A stretch of DNA of 41,441 bases, taken from UBA6821 sp044236545. Its GTDB lineage: Bacteria > Verrucomicrobiota > Verrucomicrobiia > Chthoniobacterales > UBA6821. The notes under the pieces were generated by a model. The model saw only the letters and a list, made by a program, of their open reading frames with translations, was not told the origin of the DNA and searched no databases. Below, one piece after another: positions 17,852 to 26,544 of the stretch. Location of the stretch: NCBI GenBank assembly GCA_044236545.1, contig JBIIGI010000015.1, positions 1 through 41,441 of the forward strand. Direction: 5' to 3'. Each line of letters begins with the position of its first letter. Within the stretch, counting starts at the first letter, position 1. A program made the position numbers and the translations under genes.

Positions 17852-19471
17852 ACGTGTTTTTTTCGGCGTCTCCCCGGCCGGTTTGGGAGGGGATGGAAGC
17901 CATTGGAGCCAGTCCTTCTTCGGCGAGTCGTAGAGATCGTAAAGGTGCCCCTCCTTCACTCTATCGCCCGAGGCGGCCCCCTCCGGAGTGGCGAACTCGA
18001 TGCCGCCCAGAGCTCGCGATTCAAGGGCCGATGCCTGCACGTTGAGTTGGATGAGGCCGCCGGAGATCTTGACCCCGCCGGCATTCCAGAAACGGGTGTT
18101 TTCGCGGAGCAGGGAAGCATGCTCTTGCCTGATCGATGCGGTCAGGGTCACGCCGGAGCCCCCCTTGTCGAGTTCCTTGCGGGTGATCTTGCCCACACGC
18201 ACACCGCGGAAGACAACGGGAGTCCCCGCACTGATCTTGGTGGCCGGGGAGCGGAGGGTCACCTCAAAGCCACCCTGCTCGTATTCGATCAGGTCGGCAT
18301 CCTCCTGGTTGGTTCCGGCAAAGCGGTCGTCCGCTACCGCCCCCGCCGGTCCCGGGATGCAGTCGATGTAAATGCCGCTGACGATGGTCTCCAGACCGCT
18401 CACTTTCTGGAGCTCAAACTGGGGCTTGACGATGGAAAAGACCGCTCCCTTGCGGCGTAACGAATCATACCCCGAGCGCAACCTGGCGGTGATGAGGACT
18501 TTTCCGGAGGAGGGTGTCACCTTCTCCACAAGCCCGACGGGCACGCCAAGGTAACGGAGTTGGGTCATCCCCTCGCGGATCCCTTGGGCATTTTTGAACT
18601 CGAGGACGAAGGGAGGCGAAACGGCCATTGCGGACTCCTCGTCGGTATGAAGGGCAAACTGGTGTCCCTCGCTGACCGGAGTCCCCTGATCGGTTCCAAA
18701 ATAATCCATTGCGATGCCGCCCAGCAGCAAGTTCTTCACGGAATCGACATCGAGTTCGAAAATGCCGGATCCCATCTTCATCGTGAACGGGGGAATGATC
18801 CAGAAGCGGGCGTTCGAGCGGATCAGCGGGGCGTAGCGCTTTGCGACGGCGACATCCAGATAGGGATTGCCCCGCTCGTCGATCCCCTTCTTTCTCACCA
18901 GACCCACGGTGACCCCCCTGCAGTTCACTTCGGATCCTCTCTCCACGAAAGGGTTCTTGGCTGATGTCAGCCTGATGGTCAGGGGATCCCCCTCAAGGGG
19001 ATCGAGGGGAACCTCGTCACTGCCCACGAAATAATAGGCCGGCTCCCCTCCACCCTTCTTGGCCTGAAGGGAGTTCCCCTCGATGAGGGACTGGATGCCC
19101 GAGGGCTTGGCGAGATTGAAGACCGGCTGATCGATCCAGAAAAGCGTCCCCTCGCGGGCAAGATCCTCGGCGTATTTCTTGAGACGCACTTTGACCAGGG
19201 CCTTGTCGAGGCTCTTGTCGAGCTGAACCCCGGTCACCCTTCCCGCAACCACTCCACGGTAGAAGAGAAGCGTCTTCTCGGGCTTCATCCCCGGAGCCGA
19301 GTCAAACTGGACATAGACCGTGGGCCCGTCCTCCCGCCAGTTCCTGTAAAACATCACGCTCGCCGCAAAGGCCGCCATGAGCGGGAAAAGCCAGACCCAC
19401 GAGAGGCGGAATCCGCGCCGGGGTGCGATGACGCCGTGGTCATCGGTGTTGCGGGAGGGTTTATTCGTCAT
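17849..19471 (-). CDS. pqiB: PqiB-like MCE-domain lipid transport protein
   Basis: 540 residues from ATG 19471 (GGAG 8 nt upstream). A short cytoplasmic start, one membrane helix (24-41), then four MCE/MlaD-like repeats near 51-150, 164-260, 286-375 and 401-500. Each opens with a strand plus a gate-like motif: FYRGVVAGRVTGVQL, CRGVTVGLVRKKG, YLGVPVGLVEKV and FRGVRVGKITRKEL. PqiB proteins form hexameric tunnels that carry lipids across the periplasm between the membranes. E. coli PqiB has three MCE domains plus a long helical needle; here a fourth repeat seems to take the place of the needle. The gene follows pqiA by 2 nt. No pqiC lipoprotein gene is present. Confidence 0.88.
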   Translation of the reverse strand: MTNKPSRNTDDHGVIAPRRGFRLSWVWLFPLMAAFAASVMFYRNWREDGPTVYVQFDSAPGMKPEKTLLFYRGVVAGRVTGVQLDKSLDKALVKVRLKKYAEDLAREGTLFWIDQPVFNLAKPSGIQSLIEGNSLQAKKGGGEPAYYFVGSDEVPLDPLEGDPLTIRLTSAKNPFVERGSEVNCRGVTVGLVRKKGIDERGNPYLDVAVAKRYAPLIRSNARFWIIPPFTMKMGSGIFELDVDSVKNLLLGGIAMDYFGTDQGTPVSEGHQFALHTDEESAMAVSPPFVLEFKNAQGIREGMTQLRYLGVPVGLVEKVTPSSGKVLITARLRSGYDSLRRKGAVFSIVKPQFELQKVSGLETIVSGIYIDCIPGPAGAVADDRFAGTNQEDADLIEYEQGGFEVTLRSPATKISAGTPVVFRGVRVGKITRKELDKGGSGVTLTASIRQEHASLLRENTRFWNAGGVKISGGLIQLNVQASALESRALGGIEFATPEGAASGDRVKEGHLYDLYDSPKKDWLQWLPSPPKPAGETPKKTR

Positions 19472-19473
19472 GT

Positions 19474-19965
19474 TCACGTCTCCGTAGTCTCCCAGATCAG
19501 GCGCGGCTTGTAAATTTCCGCCGCAAGCAGGCAACTGACCATCACGATGCAGAAGAAGATCGCACCAGGTTCCGCAGTGACACTGGCCAGCGCCCCAAGC
19601 TGCCCCACCGCAGCCAGAACCGAGAGCAGGAAAATATCGATCATCGACCAACTGCCGATGCGGTGGACGATGGCGTGCAGCGAGTTCCTGCGGGCACGGT
19701 GCCTGTCGGTGCCGTGAAGGAAAAGGATCCAGCCAAGCGTGGCGAGCTTCAGGAAGGGAACGACGAAGCTTGCCAGGAAGACCACCGCGGCGATGAGCGG
19801 CAGATTCGAGTCCCACAGTTCCCTGACCCCTCCCAGCACGGTCAGGGGCTCCGACTTCCCGACGATGGTCATCGTCATCACCGGGAGGACATTGGAGGGG
19901 ATATAGAGCAGGGCGCCCGTGACAACGAGGGCACGGGCGATCTCCAGACGGAAGCGGTCGGACAT
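19474..19965 (-). CDS. pqiA: PqiA-like membrane protein, C-terminal half
   Basis: 163 residues with four membrane helices (about 8-30, 45-75, 100-125, 135-155). Typical PqiA wording: LYIPSNVLPVMTMTIVG, DSNLPLIAAVVFLASFVVPFLK and RIGSWSMIDIFLLSVLAA. It corresponds to the second half of E. coli PqiA, which is one 417-residue chain; here the two halves are separate genes. This half lacks a zinc ribbon. The frame runs open to 20160, but that part is overlap with the first half and is not protein-like. It starts 2 nt after the preceding stop and is translationally coupled. Confidence 0.85.
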   Translation of the reverse strand: MSDRFRLEIARALVVTGALLYIPSNVLPVMTMTIVGKSEPLTVLGGVRELWDSNLPLIAAVVFLASFVVPFLKLATLGWILFLHGTDRHRARRNSLHAIVHRIGSWSMIDIFLLSVLAAVGQLGALASVTAEPGAIFFCIVMVSCLLAAEIYKPRLIWETTET

Positions 19966-19967
19966 CT

Positions 19968-20600
19968 TCAAGGGGCCACCCCCATGTTTTCCAACCGCGC
20001 CTTCACGAGCCTCCGGTTGAATGTCTGCTGTGCAAACAGGGAGAAGAGGGCGACGCCAAGGACCCATCGGGCGCCGAACTCCCATTCCACCGCGCCGAGC
20101 ATCCGGAGCTTCACCACCGAGACCACGGTCGCGATCGAATAGACCGGCATCAGGTTCCATGGCTCGGCAAGCTCCGAAACCCTCAACGCCACGGAGATAA
20201 AGGGAAAGGGGATCTTCAGGCAGCAGGCTGTGGAGACATAGGCCACCGAGCCGAGATGAAGCGCCGGCGCGAGGATCCCGGCCAGAAAAACCAGGATCGC
20301 GATGGGCCAGTATCCCTGATTGATGAGTTCATCCACCCCGGTGATGATGTACTCCGACTGGACCCTGCCGGCGACGTCGAAACTCAGGACGGGGTTCGTG
20401 TTGGCCAGCAGGAGCGCGAAGAGCCCCGCGATTGAGAGCGCCATGGAGGGTTGCAGGGTCTTCTTGCCAATGTGTTCCAGAACCGTCGTGCCACACCGGG
20501 AGCAACGCAGTTCCTGACCCGCCGAGGGTTCCCGCTCCAGGCACGGAGCCTCGCAGTTGGGGCAGGCAATCCACCGCGCATCGGAAACCATCCCGTCCAT
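19968..20600 (-). CDS. pqiA: PqiA-like membrane protein, N-terminal half with zinc ribbon
   Basis: 210 residues from ATG 20600. The N-terminal zinc ribbon has CPNC (Cys13, Cys16) and CSRC (Cys33, Cys36), followed by four membrane helices with LLANTNPVLSFDVAG and EPWNLMPVYSIATVVSVVKL. It is the first half of a split PqiA and works with PqiB, probably feeding lipids from the inner membrane. A TTG at 20618 would give six more residues and a TTGA overlap with rpiB; neither start has a clear Shine-Dalgarno sequence, so the start is uncertain. Confidence 0.85.
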   Translation of the reverse strand: MDGMVSDARWIACPNCEAPCLEREPSAGQELRCSRCGTTVLEHIGKKTLQPSMALSIAGLFALLLANTNPVLSFDVAGRVQSEYIITGVDELINQGYWPIAILVFLAGILAPALHLGSVAYVSTACCLKIPFPFISVALRVSELAEPWNLMPVYSIATVVSVVKLRMLGAVEWEFGARWVLGVALFSLFAQQTFNRRLVKARLENMGVAP

Positions 20601-20614
20601 GGGTGAAGAACGGC

Positions 20615-21067
20615 TCAAGAAGTCCGGGCGTCAAGCAGGGCGACCTTGCCAAGTCTCCTGAGATGGCGAGGCTCCTGGCTGTATCGGGAATTGAGAAAGG
20701 TCTCCACCAGATCCCAGGCGACGCAGGCCCCGACGGTGCGGCCGCCCATGCAGAGGATGTTCATGTGATCGTCCTCCACTCCCTGTTTGGCTGAAAAATG
20801 ATCATGGATCAGGCAGGCGCGGATGCCCTTGGTTTTGTTCGCGCAGACCGAGGCCCCCACCCCGCTGCCGCAGATGGCAATGCCGCGCTCCACGTCACCA
20901 GCAACAACAGCCTTGGCAAGCGGCGTGACATAATCGGGATAATCGTCGTCAGGGGTCAGGCTGTGTGCGCCGAAGTCGACGACCTCGTGGCCAGCCGCCT
21001 TGAGTTGGGCAACCAGCTCTTCCTTGAGTTCAAAACCTCCGTGATCCGTGGCAAGTCCTACGCGCAT
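20615..21067 (-). CDS. rpiB: Ribose-5-phosphate isomerase B
   Basis: 150 residues, standard RpiB/LacAB length. The N-terminus MRVGLATDHGGFELKEEL, the catalytic Cys66 in GIAICGSGVGASV and the phosphate-binding area DDHMNILCMGGRTVG are all present. It interconverts ribose 5-phosphate and ribulose 5-phosphate in the pentose phosphate pathway. The stop touches the possible TTG start of pqiA, so it is likely in the same transcript, though a functional link is not obvious. A 20-nt palindrome ends directly at its start codon. Confidence 0.93.
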   Translation of the reverse strand: MRVGLATDHGGFELKEELVAQLKAAGHEVVDFGAHSLTPDDDYPDYVTPLAKAVVAGDVERGIAICGSGVGASVCANKTKGIRACLIHDHFSAKQGVEDDHMNILCMGGRTVGACVAWDLVETFLNSRYSQEPRHLRRLGKVALLDARTS

Positions 21068-21087
21068 GGGAAAACTCTAGTTTTCCC
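21068..21087. promoter_or_regulatory. Palindrome abutting the rpiB start codon
   Basis: GGGAAAAC (21068-21075), TCTA, GTTTTCCC (21080-21087): a perfect 8-bp stem that ends one base before the rpiB ATG (21067). It sits in the 50-bp gap after the FUSC gene. In RNA it would either occupy the ribosome-binding region of rpiB or act as an A/U-containing terminator for the exporter operon. Confidence 0.55.
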
Positions 21088-21117
21088 GCGCCCCAAGACA
21101 AGGGGGAAGCGTTGCAC

Positions 21118-22710
21118 TCAGATCGGACTGAGGCGCGGAGCGGAGGCATGCTCGATTCCCCGGATGTATTTGGGCGTCCACCAGATGAAGGCGTAGCGCA
21201 TGGCAAAAAGGCCCACCAGGATCCCGAAAAGACGATCCCGGATCACGGTGAACTCGGTGGTGGCGTGGGGGTCTTGAGCGACAAGCATCACGAATGCCAG
21301 CCCCATCTGCACGCCGATGTAGGAATATTTCACCCGCCCCATGCAGACCCAGGCGCTGATCCCGGTTCCGAGAGCCATGATGAGCAGGACTCCCATGAGA
21401 TTGTCCATGTGGGGGATCAGGAACATGGCAAGGAATCCCATCAGTCCTCCGATCGAGGCACCGATGATGCGAAGCCGCTGCTTGAAGACCTGCGAATCGA
21501 CATTGTTCATGGCCGAGACCGCGCAGGTGATCATGCAGGTATGAATGCCGCTCCAGTCGGTCATGCTGGCAAACATGTAGCAGGCCATGGTGGCAATAGT
21601 CGCCCTGGTGGCGAATTCCGCATCGGTGAAATCTTTCCTTTCAGCCGGGGCGGGCGCCTCGGGCATTTTTTTTGACGGAACTCCGCGCCCCTCTCCCTTG
21701 GAATCGAGGCAGGCCTCGGCATCCATCAACTCCTTCATGGCTTCGGCCAGTCGTGCGTTACCGAAGGAATGGGCGTTGGGAATTTCACCATCCGCATTCT
21801 GCGCGCGATGCCACTCCTCCCCTTGCAACAGACGCTTCTTGAGTCGATCCAGGCGCCGTGCAACGTGATGCCAATCAGCCCGATCAGAGGCACTGGGTGG
21901 AATGGAGAGATTCCCCTCGAAGGCAACCCGGTCGATCTCACCGAGTGCCAAGACGATCCGGGTGCAATTCTCCCTCTGCAACGGGGTCAGGCCTCCGAAC
22001 TTCTGGATCATTTTGGCCTGATCCAGAGCAACACCCGTGTTCACCCCGAGCTCGAGCGGGGAGAGTTGTCCCCCGGCTCTTTTCAGACAATGGATCTCGA
22101 TGCGGTCCAGTCCCCTCCGTACTTCTGACCTGAGCAGATCCAGAGCGCTGGGTGCGCCGAAAAAATACTCGACCAGGAACGATCCCATGATCGTTAGTCC
22201 TATGGCGCACCAGAGCCATCCAAGTTGGCTGATGAGATAATTGGGATTGGGATCCTGATCGAAGCTGAAACAGAAGACCGCCGCGAAGCTGATCGGTAGC
22301 ATGAAGATGACGTTCACCTTCGGGAGCCTGCTCATGAAATAATAGTTGATCCAGAACATGACCCCCCAGAGGAGAACCCTGAGCCAGTTGATATTCCACG
22401 AGAGGTAGGCGATCCCGAAAATCCAGAGGGACGAAATGATCAGGGCAACAATCGCAAGGACGGCGACAAAACGGGTCATCATTTTGTTCCTCTGGAGAAA
22501 GACGAAGACCATCAAAACGGCCAGATCCGCCATGGGATTGCGGAAGGTCAGGACGATGACCCAGACCAACAGACAGGCCAGCACAATCCGCATCGTCCCG
22601 CCGAACCGGTCAGGCGTTGGCCTCAACTCCTCCAGGACTTGCCGGAAAAACCCGGCGAGGGTGAAGCCCCCCCTCCCCGGCTGGGGCATCGTGCCGGATG
22701 GGGATCCCAT
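21118..22710 (-). CDS. FUSC-family exporter (MdtO/AaeB-like)
   Basis: 530 residues. An N-terminal block of about six membrane helices (40-190), a long hydrophilic middle (about 190-370) and a second block of helices (375-510) give the two-bundle layout of FUSC proteins. Recognisable parts: AVLMVFVFLQRNKM, TCAVSAMNNVDSQVFKQRLR and IGASIGGLMGFLAMFLIPHM. With the HlyD-type protein 5 nt upstream and the TolC-like protein beyond ytcA it forms an exporter like E. coli MdtNOP or AaeAB. Those pumps handle aromatic acids or dyes; the substrate here is unknown. Confidence 0.88.
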   Translation of the reverse strand: MGSPSGTMPQPGRGGFTLAGFFRQVLEELRPTPDRFGGTMRIVLACLLVWVIVLTFRNPMADLAVLMVFVFLQRNKMMTRFVAVLAIVALIISSLWIFGIAYLSWNINWLRVLLWGVMFWINYYFMSRLPKVNVIFMLPISFAAVFCFSFDQDPNPNYLISQLGWLWCAIGLTIMGSFLVEYFFGAPSALDLLRSEVRRGLDRIEIHCLKRAGGQLSPLELGVNTGVALDQAKMIQKFGGLTPLQRENCTRIVLALGEIDRVAFEGNLSIPPSASDRADWHHVARRLDRLKKRLLQGEEWHRAQNADGEIPNAHSFGNARLAEAMKELMDAEACLDSKGEGRGVPSKKMPEAPAPAERKDFTDAEFATRATIATMACYMFASMTDWSGIHTCMITCAVSAMNNVDSQVFKQRLRIIGASIGGLMGFLAMFLIPHMDNLMGVLLIMALGTGISAWVCMGRVKYSYIGVQMGLAFVMLVAQDPHATTEFTVIRDRLFGILVGLFAMRYAFIWWTPKYIRGIEHASAPRLSPI

Positions 22711-22715
22711 GCGAG

Positions 22716-23795
22716 TCAGCGACCCGTGTGGACAGTCGCGGCGGTCGTGGTCCCGATGCGAAGGATTTCCGGCGGGACGTCATCGGCAAGTTTGATCCTG
22801 ACCGGGAAGCGCTGTTCCAACTGGACCCAATCCAGCGCCTGGGGGATGACCGGAAGGATGCTCTTCTGCAGGGCCTGGGGGGTCGCCCCCCATCCGATGC
22901 TCTCCACCGTTCCCTTGAAGAATTTCCCCGCGGCGGTTTTTAACTCTACGGTCGCGGGATCGCCCACCTTCATCTTCTGGATCTGGCCCTCTCGGTACGG
23001 CTCGCAGACCCACCAGGAATGGATGTCGATCAGCGTGAAGACCTGCTGCCCCTCGGAGGTAAACGCTCCCCGGGAGATCGACATCTGCGAGATCAGGGCA
23101 TCGAAGGGGGCCTTCACGGTGCAGTACTTCAGGTTCAGCTCCGCCTGGGCGAGATTCGCGGCGGCGGCGTCACGCTTGGCCTGCGCCTCGGCGATGCTGA
23201 GCACGGAGGATTGAGCCGAGAGCAACTGCGCCTGCGAGGCGGCGACCCCCGCTTGGGCGGACTGCATCGTGTTCTTGGCATCGCTCACGTCCTGGGCACT
23301 GGCATAGTGCTTCGCGAGCAGCGGGGCAATGCGGTCGTAATTATCCTTGGCCGTGGCCAGCTTGGCCTGCGCCTGATCGAGCGAGGCCTGCGCCGCCTTC
23401 GCCTGATCCTCCTGCGCGGCGATCTGCAATCCGGCGTTCTTCAGAGCGCCCTCGGCCATGGCGAGGTTGGCTTTTGCCGATTGCACGGCGATCTCGTAGG
23501 GAGCCGGATCGATCTCGAATAGCAGGTCCCCCCTGTGAACGAATTGGTTATCCTTGATCGGGAGTTCCTTGATCGGCCCCGACACCCGGGGGGCAATCCC
23601 GATCATGTCGGCCACGAGCACGCCGTTGTTGCAGCGGGGATTGCGAGAGTTCCATGCGTAGGTGATCACCGAGGCGATGATCGCCAGGATCACGAATCCC
23701 CACCCGATCACGGCACCCAGCTGCGCCTTCCGGGGATGCTGCGCCGAGGGATCCTCGGCCAGTCCGGTGGGGTTGGATTGTTCTTGGGTGGTCAT
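22716..23795 (-). CDS. HlyD-family membrane fusion protein (MdtN-like)
   Basis: 359 residues from ATG 23795: one membrane helix (about 27-47), a first lipoyl half (VSGPIKELPIKDNQFVHRGDLLFEIDP), a long coiled-coil hairpin rich in Ala and Gln (residues about 100-210), a second half (LKYCTVKAPFDALISQMSISRG) and the beta-barrel part (PFRVKL-like VRIKLADDVP). It bridges the FUSC pump and the outer-membrane TolC channel. A TTG at 23804 would overlap the ytcA stop (TTGA). The order ytcA-hlyD-FUSC matches E. coli ytcA-mdtN-mdtO. Confidence 0.92.
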   Translation of the reverse strand: MTTQEQSNPTGLAEDPSAQHPRKAQLGAVIGWGFVILAIIASVITYAWNSRNPRCNNGVLVADMIGIAPRVSGPIKELPIKDNQFVHRGDLLFEIDPAPYEIAVQSAKANLAMAEGALKNAGLQIAAQEDQAKAAQASLDQAQAKLATAKDNYDRIAPLLAKHYASAQDVSDAKNTMQSAQAGVAASQAQLLSAQSSVLSIAEAQAKRDAAAANLAQAELNLKYCTVKAPFDALISQMSISRGAFTSEGQQVFTLIDIHSWWVCEPYREGQIQKMKVGDPATVELKTAAGKFFKGTVESIGWGATPQALQKSILPVIPQALDWVQLEQRFPVRIKLADDVPPEILRIGTTTAATVHTGR

Positions 23796-23800
23796 GGCGT

Positions 23801-24061
23801 TCAATGGGTGAAAAAGATCAGGTAGATCAGCAGGGTGAAGAAGACCAACAGCGCAGGATAACCGATCGAGCGGGGACGGATCCATCCGTCAATGCCGACC
23901 CTGATGAGGATGAGGCGAACGATCGCGGCAAGAAACCATCCGATCAGAATGGAGAGCAACCATGCGGGGAAATAAGCGCCCCCAATTTCCTGGATACAGG
24001 AGCAACCCGGCAACGCAAGGAGAGATCCCACGGGCAGCAAAAGATGAGGTCTCCTTTTCAT
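23801..24061 (-). CDS. ytcA: YtcA-family small lipoprotein
   Basis: 86 residues. A lipoprotein signal ends in LLALPGC (Cys20), followed by two membrane helices (about 32-52 and 68-84) and the conserved-looking middle SIGYPALLVFF. E. coli ytcA lies directly before mdtNOP and encodes a protein of this size and layout; the same order here supports the name. The role is unknown, presumably an accessory part of the exporter. The frame is open to 24424, but that overlaps the divergent TolC gene and is not real. Confidence 0.8.
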   Translation of the reverse strand: MKRRPHLLLPVGSLLALPGCSCIQEIGGAYFPAWLLSILIGWFLAAIVRLILIRVGIDGWIRPRSIGYPALLVFFTLLIYLIFFTH

Positions 24062-24150
24062 GGAGCCAAAAAGTAAGGAGATAAAGGAATGACCAGCAAG
24101 GGGAATCGGATCTCGACAGCACAAACGGATCTTATTTAGCTCGTTTTTTG

Positions 24151-25641
24151 ATGAAAAATCCGCGACTCGTCCTGACTGCATGCATGGTCTGCCTCCCCGT
24201 CCTCTGGGGAAGCGGAGCGCATGCGAAGGATAAGGCCGGATCCCCTTCGATTCCCGCCTCCAAGGAGACGCAAGCGGTGATTCCCTCCTCCGCGGAGATG
24301 AGCAGCCAGATGGAGCAGTTTGCGAAACTCCATGACAGGAACTTCGTCGATCCCAACAAAGCCTACACTCTCCCGGAACTCGTCGATCTGGCCCAGCGAC
24401 ACAATCCCTCCACCCGGATTTCATGGGAGAACGCCGTCCAGGCCGCCGCCTCGACCGGAATGACCGAGGCCCAGTTCTATCCGATGCTGACCGTGCAGAG
24501 CAGCTACGGCGGAGGCTTCTGGACCCAGGATCTCACCGGCGCCAGAAGCCAGTCCGGCATCGCCGTTCCGGTCAATTTCAATGACCAAGCCAGCGGCAAC
24601 TACACGTCGCTCAGCGCGGGGGTCAACCTGCGCTACACCCTTTTTGACTTCGGCCAACGCATCGCCAACACGAAGGCGGCCAAGCGCACCCAGACAGCCT
24701 CCAACCTTTCCTTCAACGCCACTCACCAGCAGGTCACCTTCCAGGTGACCAAGGCCTACTACAGCCTCGAGACCGACCGGAGGCTCATCGAATCGGCCGA
24801 GATCTCGGCAAAATCGGCCGATCAGGTGCTGGAGGCGACTCAGGGCAAATACGACCAGGGATTGATCACCGAGCCCGTTCTCCTGCAGGCAAAACAGTCC
24901 AAGGCCCAGGCCGATTTCGATCTGATCAACGCCCGCTCCAACTGGGAGGTGGATCGCCTCAATCTTATCGAGGTGATCGGGGCCCGGCCCGAGTGCGGCC
25001 TCAAGGTGGCACCCTACGATTTCTCCAAAATGGGGAGACGCCTCCAGGAACCACTCGATCACTTCGTGCAGGCGGCGCTTGCCAAAAAACCGGACCTGTT
25101 GGCCAAGGTCGCCCAGGCCCAGGCGGCGGAGCAGAACCTTCGCTCCGCCAAGGCCAATCCCCTTCCCAAGTTTTCGCTCAAGGCCGCCCAGAGCTTCCAG
25201 CAATTCAACACAACCCTCAACGGTGCCGAATTCCGGGATGTCGGCCTCCAGTTCCAGAACTACGGCGGCTCCGTGAACGTGGAATGGCCGGCCTTTGACG
25301 GTGGCATCGACAGGAACAAGATCAAACAGGCCGAATCCTCCTGGCGCGCCGCCAACGACGCGATCATCCAGGCCCGCGATCACGCGATCGCCGAGGTGTG
25401 GCGCTCCTACACCAACGCCAAGACGGCGATCGCCCGCAGGGAATCGGCCGAGCAGTTGGTGGCGGCCAGCAAGGCCTCTTACGATGCGCTCTTCGAGAGC
25501 TTCAACCTCGGGCGCACTTCTATTCAGGACGTCCTGACGGCCCGGAGTTCGCTGGCGCAGGCGATGGCACTCCACGCCAAGTCCGACGAGGCGATCGCGG
25601 CAAGCCTGGCGACCCTCACCTACTCGAGCGGCCAGCTTTGA
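24151..25641 (+). CDS. TolC-family outer-membrane channel protein (MdtP-like)
   Basis: 496 residues from ATG 24151 (TTG 24148 adds one). Signal peptide 1-25 (ending GAHA), a 40-residue linker, then two TolC repeats: TLPELVDLAQRHNPSTRISWENAV ... YTLFDFGQRI and the second half with NVEWPAFDGGIDRNKIKQAE ... SFNLGRTSIQDVLTARSSL. It would provide the outer-membrane duct for the divergent HlyD-FUSC pump. The 89-bp gap to ytcA must hold both promoters. The next gene starts 16 bp downstream. Confidence 0.92.
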   Translation: MKNPRLVLTACMVCLPVLWGSGAHAKDKAGSPSIPASKETQAVIPSSAEMSSQMEQFAKLHDRNFVDPNKAYTLPELVDLAQRHNPSTRISWENAVQAAASTGMTEAQFYPMLTVQSSYGGGFWTQDLTGARSQSGIAVPVNFNDQASGNYTSLSAGVNLRYTLFDFGQRIANTKAAKRTQTASNLSFNATHQQVTFQVTKAYYSLETDRRLIESAEISAKSADQVLEATQGKYDQGLITEPVLLQAKQSKAQADFDLINARSNWEVDRLNLIEVIGARPECGLKVAPYDFSKMGRRLQEPLDHFVQAALAKKPDLLAKVAQAQAAEQNLRSAKANPLPKFSLKAAQSFQQFNTTLNGAEFRDVGLQFQNYGGSVNVEWPAFDGGIDRNKIKQAESSWRAANDAIIQARDHAIAEVWRSYTNAKTAIARRESAEQLVAASKASYDALFESFNLGRTSIQDVLTARSSLAQAMALHAKSDEAIAASLATLTYSSGQL

Positions 25642-25657
25642 TTCTCTTCGCTTCCAG

Positions 25658-26434
25658 ATGAACTCCCAGCAAATCGCCCTCCTCACCTTCGCCCTGATCT
25701 TCGGGGCAGCCCTGGCCGGGTTTGTGATCCAAAGACTTCTCCCCGCGCACCATCTCTCCGAACATTCCAAGGGGGTCGTCCACTTGGGTGCCGGTCTCAT
25801 AGGCACCCTCGCCGCGCTCATCCTGGGCCTCCTGGTCTCATCCAGCAAGGGAACCTATGACCAAGCAGGGGGCCTCCTCAACGAAATGTGCGCGAGTTAC
25901 GAGCACGCGGACCGGTTGTTGGCCAACTACGGCGGGGAGGCCGCGCCGATCAGGCAGCAACTGCGTGACTCGGCTGAAAAAATGCTTTGGATCATCTGGC
26001 CCGAAGAGACCTTACAGGGCGAGGCGGCCGCTCTTTTCGAAAGGGCCGCCACCAAGATGGACCTCGAGGGCGTTTACAACCGGACCTCATTCCTTAAGCC
26101 GGGCAATGCCAACCAAGAGCATATTCAGAATGATGCCATGCGCCTGATGGACGACATCATCCAAAAACGCTGGATGCTCCAGGAAGTGGTGCTCGGGGGC
26201 GGAATCTCATTCCTCCTCCTGGTGATCCCGGTTCTTTTCATCACCTTCATCACGCTCATCTACGCGGTGTATGCGCCGAGGAACACCACTGTCACCTTCG
26301 TTCTCTTCTGCTGCGCCGCCTGCATCGCCATCGCCGTTTTTCTGATCAGCGAGCTCTCCTCGCCGCTTCGGGGAACGCTCAAGGTCTCGAGCCGGCCGGT
26401 TCACATCGTGCTCAGCCAGATGGGCAAGGAGTGA
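25658..26434 (+). CDS. DUF4239 membrane protein
   Basis: 258 residues with helices at about 7-27 and 42-62, a hydrophilic middle (65-175), and two more helices near 180-205 and 215-237. The segments LGAGLIGTLAALILGLLVSSSKG and the C-terminal SSPLRGTLKVSSRPV fit the DUF4239 family (bestrophin-like membrane proteins). Function is not established. It follows the TolC gene by 16 bp and precedes a terminator, so it is probably transcribed with it, although E. coli has no such gene in the mdt locus. Confidence 0.78.
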   Translation: MNSQQIALLTFALIFGAALAGFVIQRLLPAHHLSEHSKGVVHLGAGLIGTLAALILGLLVSSSKGTYDQAGGLLNEMCASYEHADRLLANYGGEAAPIRQQLRDSAEKMLWIIWPEETLQGEAAALFERAATKMDLEGVYNRTSFLKPGNANQEHIQNDAMRLMDDIIQKRWMLQEVVLGGGISFLLLVIPVLFITFITLIYAVYAPRNTTVTFVLFCCAACIAIAVFLISELSSPLRGTLKVSSRPVHIVLSQMGKE

Positions 26435-26497
26435 TGCCCGAAATTGCACAAGGGTCGATGTGACGGGCGGGCTGTTGGGGAACCGCTGATGAAATCC

Positions 26498-26526
26498 CCC
26501 CCGTGAAAATTGCCACGGAGGTTTTT
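26498..26526 (+). terminator. Rho-independent terminator after the tolC-DUF4239 pair
   Basis: Stem CCCCCGTG (26498-26505) and CACGGAGG (26514-26521), 8 bp with one mismatch and an 8-nt loop, followed by TTTTT. It lies 64 bp past the DUF4239 stop and 19 bp before recJ. Confidence 0.65.
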
Positions 26527-26544
26527 CCAGACTAGGATCCGCGG

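Noticed and set aside
24421..25848. 475-codon open frame on the minus strand across the TolC gene
   Set aside because: Antisense shadow of a clear TolC-family gene; the product is Gly/Leu/Arg/Val-rich without motifs.
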